DNA of 45,304 bases. Source: Plakobranchus ocellatus. Taxonomy: Eukaryota; Mollusca; Gastropoda; Plakobranchidae. The stretch is taken from the NCBI GenBank assembly GCA_019648995.1, contig BLXT01008305.1:124493-169796 (forward strand), read 5' to 3'. The notes beneath the pieces were generated by a model. It did no database searches. It had not been told where the DNA came from and saw only the letters and a program-made list of their open reading frames with translations. The translations under genes were made by a program, and so were the position numbers. This document shows positions 44,824 through 45,304 of the stretch, one piece after another; the first letter of the stretch is position 1; each line of letters opens with the position of its first letter.

Positions 44824-45304
44824 ACGATCATCATCATCATCATCAGGTACCTTGTGTGGAACAGATATTGGCGATCATGTTCCTCCACTAATACCTATTC
44901 TCAGTTAACCTTATAAAGTTGTTATTGCTATCCTTGTCTATTGCCCATGACTTAAGATTTTCAATAAAAGTTATTCTCTGTCTACCTCTACTGCGTTCGC
45001 CTTCAATCTTTCCAGTGATTGCTAAGTGTGGCCTTAAATATGGCCTAAAAACTGTAGTTGCCTCTATCTAATGGTTTTAATTAATGATCGCTCAAGATTA
45101 GCCTCTTTCAGAACCAATTCATTTGACTTTTTTTTCTGTCCATGATATCCTCATCATTCTTCTGATGAACCAAATCTCTACTGCTTCTAGTTTTTTTCTA
45201 TTTCTTTGTGTATTGTCCAACACTCACTACCATATAAAAGTACTGACCATGCATATGTTTTAATTACCTTATTTTGGTTGTCATACTTATGTTTCAATTT
45301 GTCA
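44824..45304 (-). mobile_element. Non-LTR retrotransposon 3' end (copy 2, truncated by window)
   Basis: On the plus strand it starts with a run of ATC triplets, i.e. a GAT-repeat tail on the minus strand. It is closely similar to 29136-29640. The minus strand shows the C-terminal end of a reverse-transcriptase ORF: a G-x-R-G-R-x-R-like segment, then a W-x-x-D and W-R-N/S-M ending, and further right YGSECWT-like sequence. This is the usual layout of CR1/RTE/Jockey-type elements; the clade was not determined. The element continues past the right edge. Confidence 0.7.

Overview
The window is intron-rich, AT-rich animal DNA carrying one recognisable host gene. It is the middle and 3' part of a Golgi apparatus protein 1 gene (GLG1, also called MG-160, ESL-1 or CFR) on the minus strand. 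I assign 20 coding exons between 44732 and 3208. All have GT-AG boundaries and compatible phases, and together they give 884 codons. Their products follow vertebrate GLG1 in order, from the luminal cysteine-rich repeats down to the segment just before the membrane anchor. The 5' exons (signal peptide, first repeats) lie to the right of the window. The last coding exon (transmembrane segment and short tail) was not found and probably lies to the left.

The introns hold most of the sequence and look like those of a mollusc, possibly a heterobranch gastropod. This rests on tRNA-derived SINEs, scattered AGATCT-rich stretches and the type of transposon remnants, and it is only a weak inference.

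Right to left in gene order: 44732-36976 holds exons w1-w5. Exon w1 has an in-frame TGA. The intron after w4 holds a tandem array derived from the 3' edge of w4, split by a 512-bp solo LTR. Intron w5-w6 (36975-32185) has two arrays of one AT-rich minisatellite. Intron w6-w7 (32024-27045) holds a non-LTR retrotransposon 3' end split by a 1,145-bp solo LTR, plus a 702-bp TTAA-flanked inverted-repeat element. Exons w7-w10 are clustered at 27044-25171, with a decayed partial duplicate of w9. Intron w10-w11 is 13.5 kb. It contains an eroded multi-exon transposase-like gene, itself split by a 1,909-bp CACAG-ended element; a 1,253-bp Harbinger-like element lies between two of its fragments. Exons w11-w20 lie compactly at 11697-3208, with several minisatellites.

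I see no RNA gene, CRISPR array, operon or new multi-gene system. The strongest observations are the nonsense codon in an otherwise intact GLG1, the repeated copying of exon edges into adjacent introns, and nested transposon insertions whose host reading frames are restored when the insert and one target-site copy are removed.
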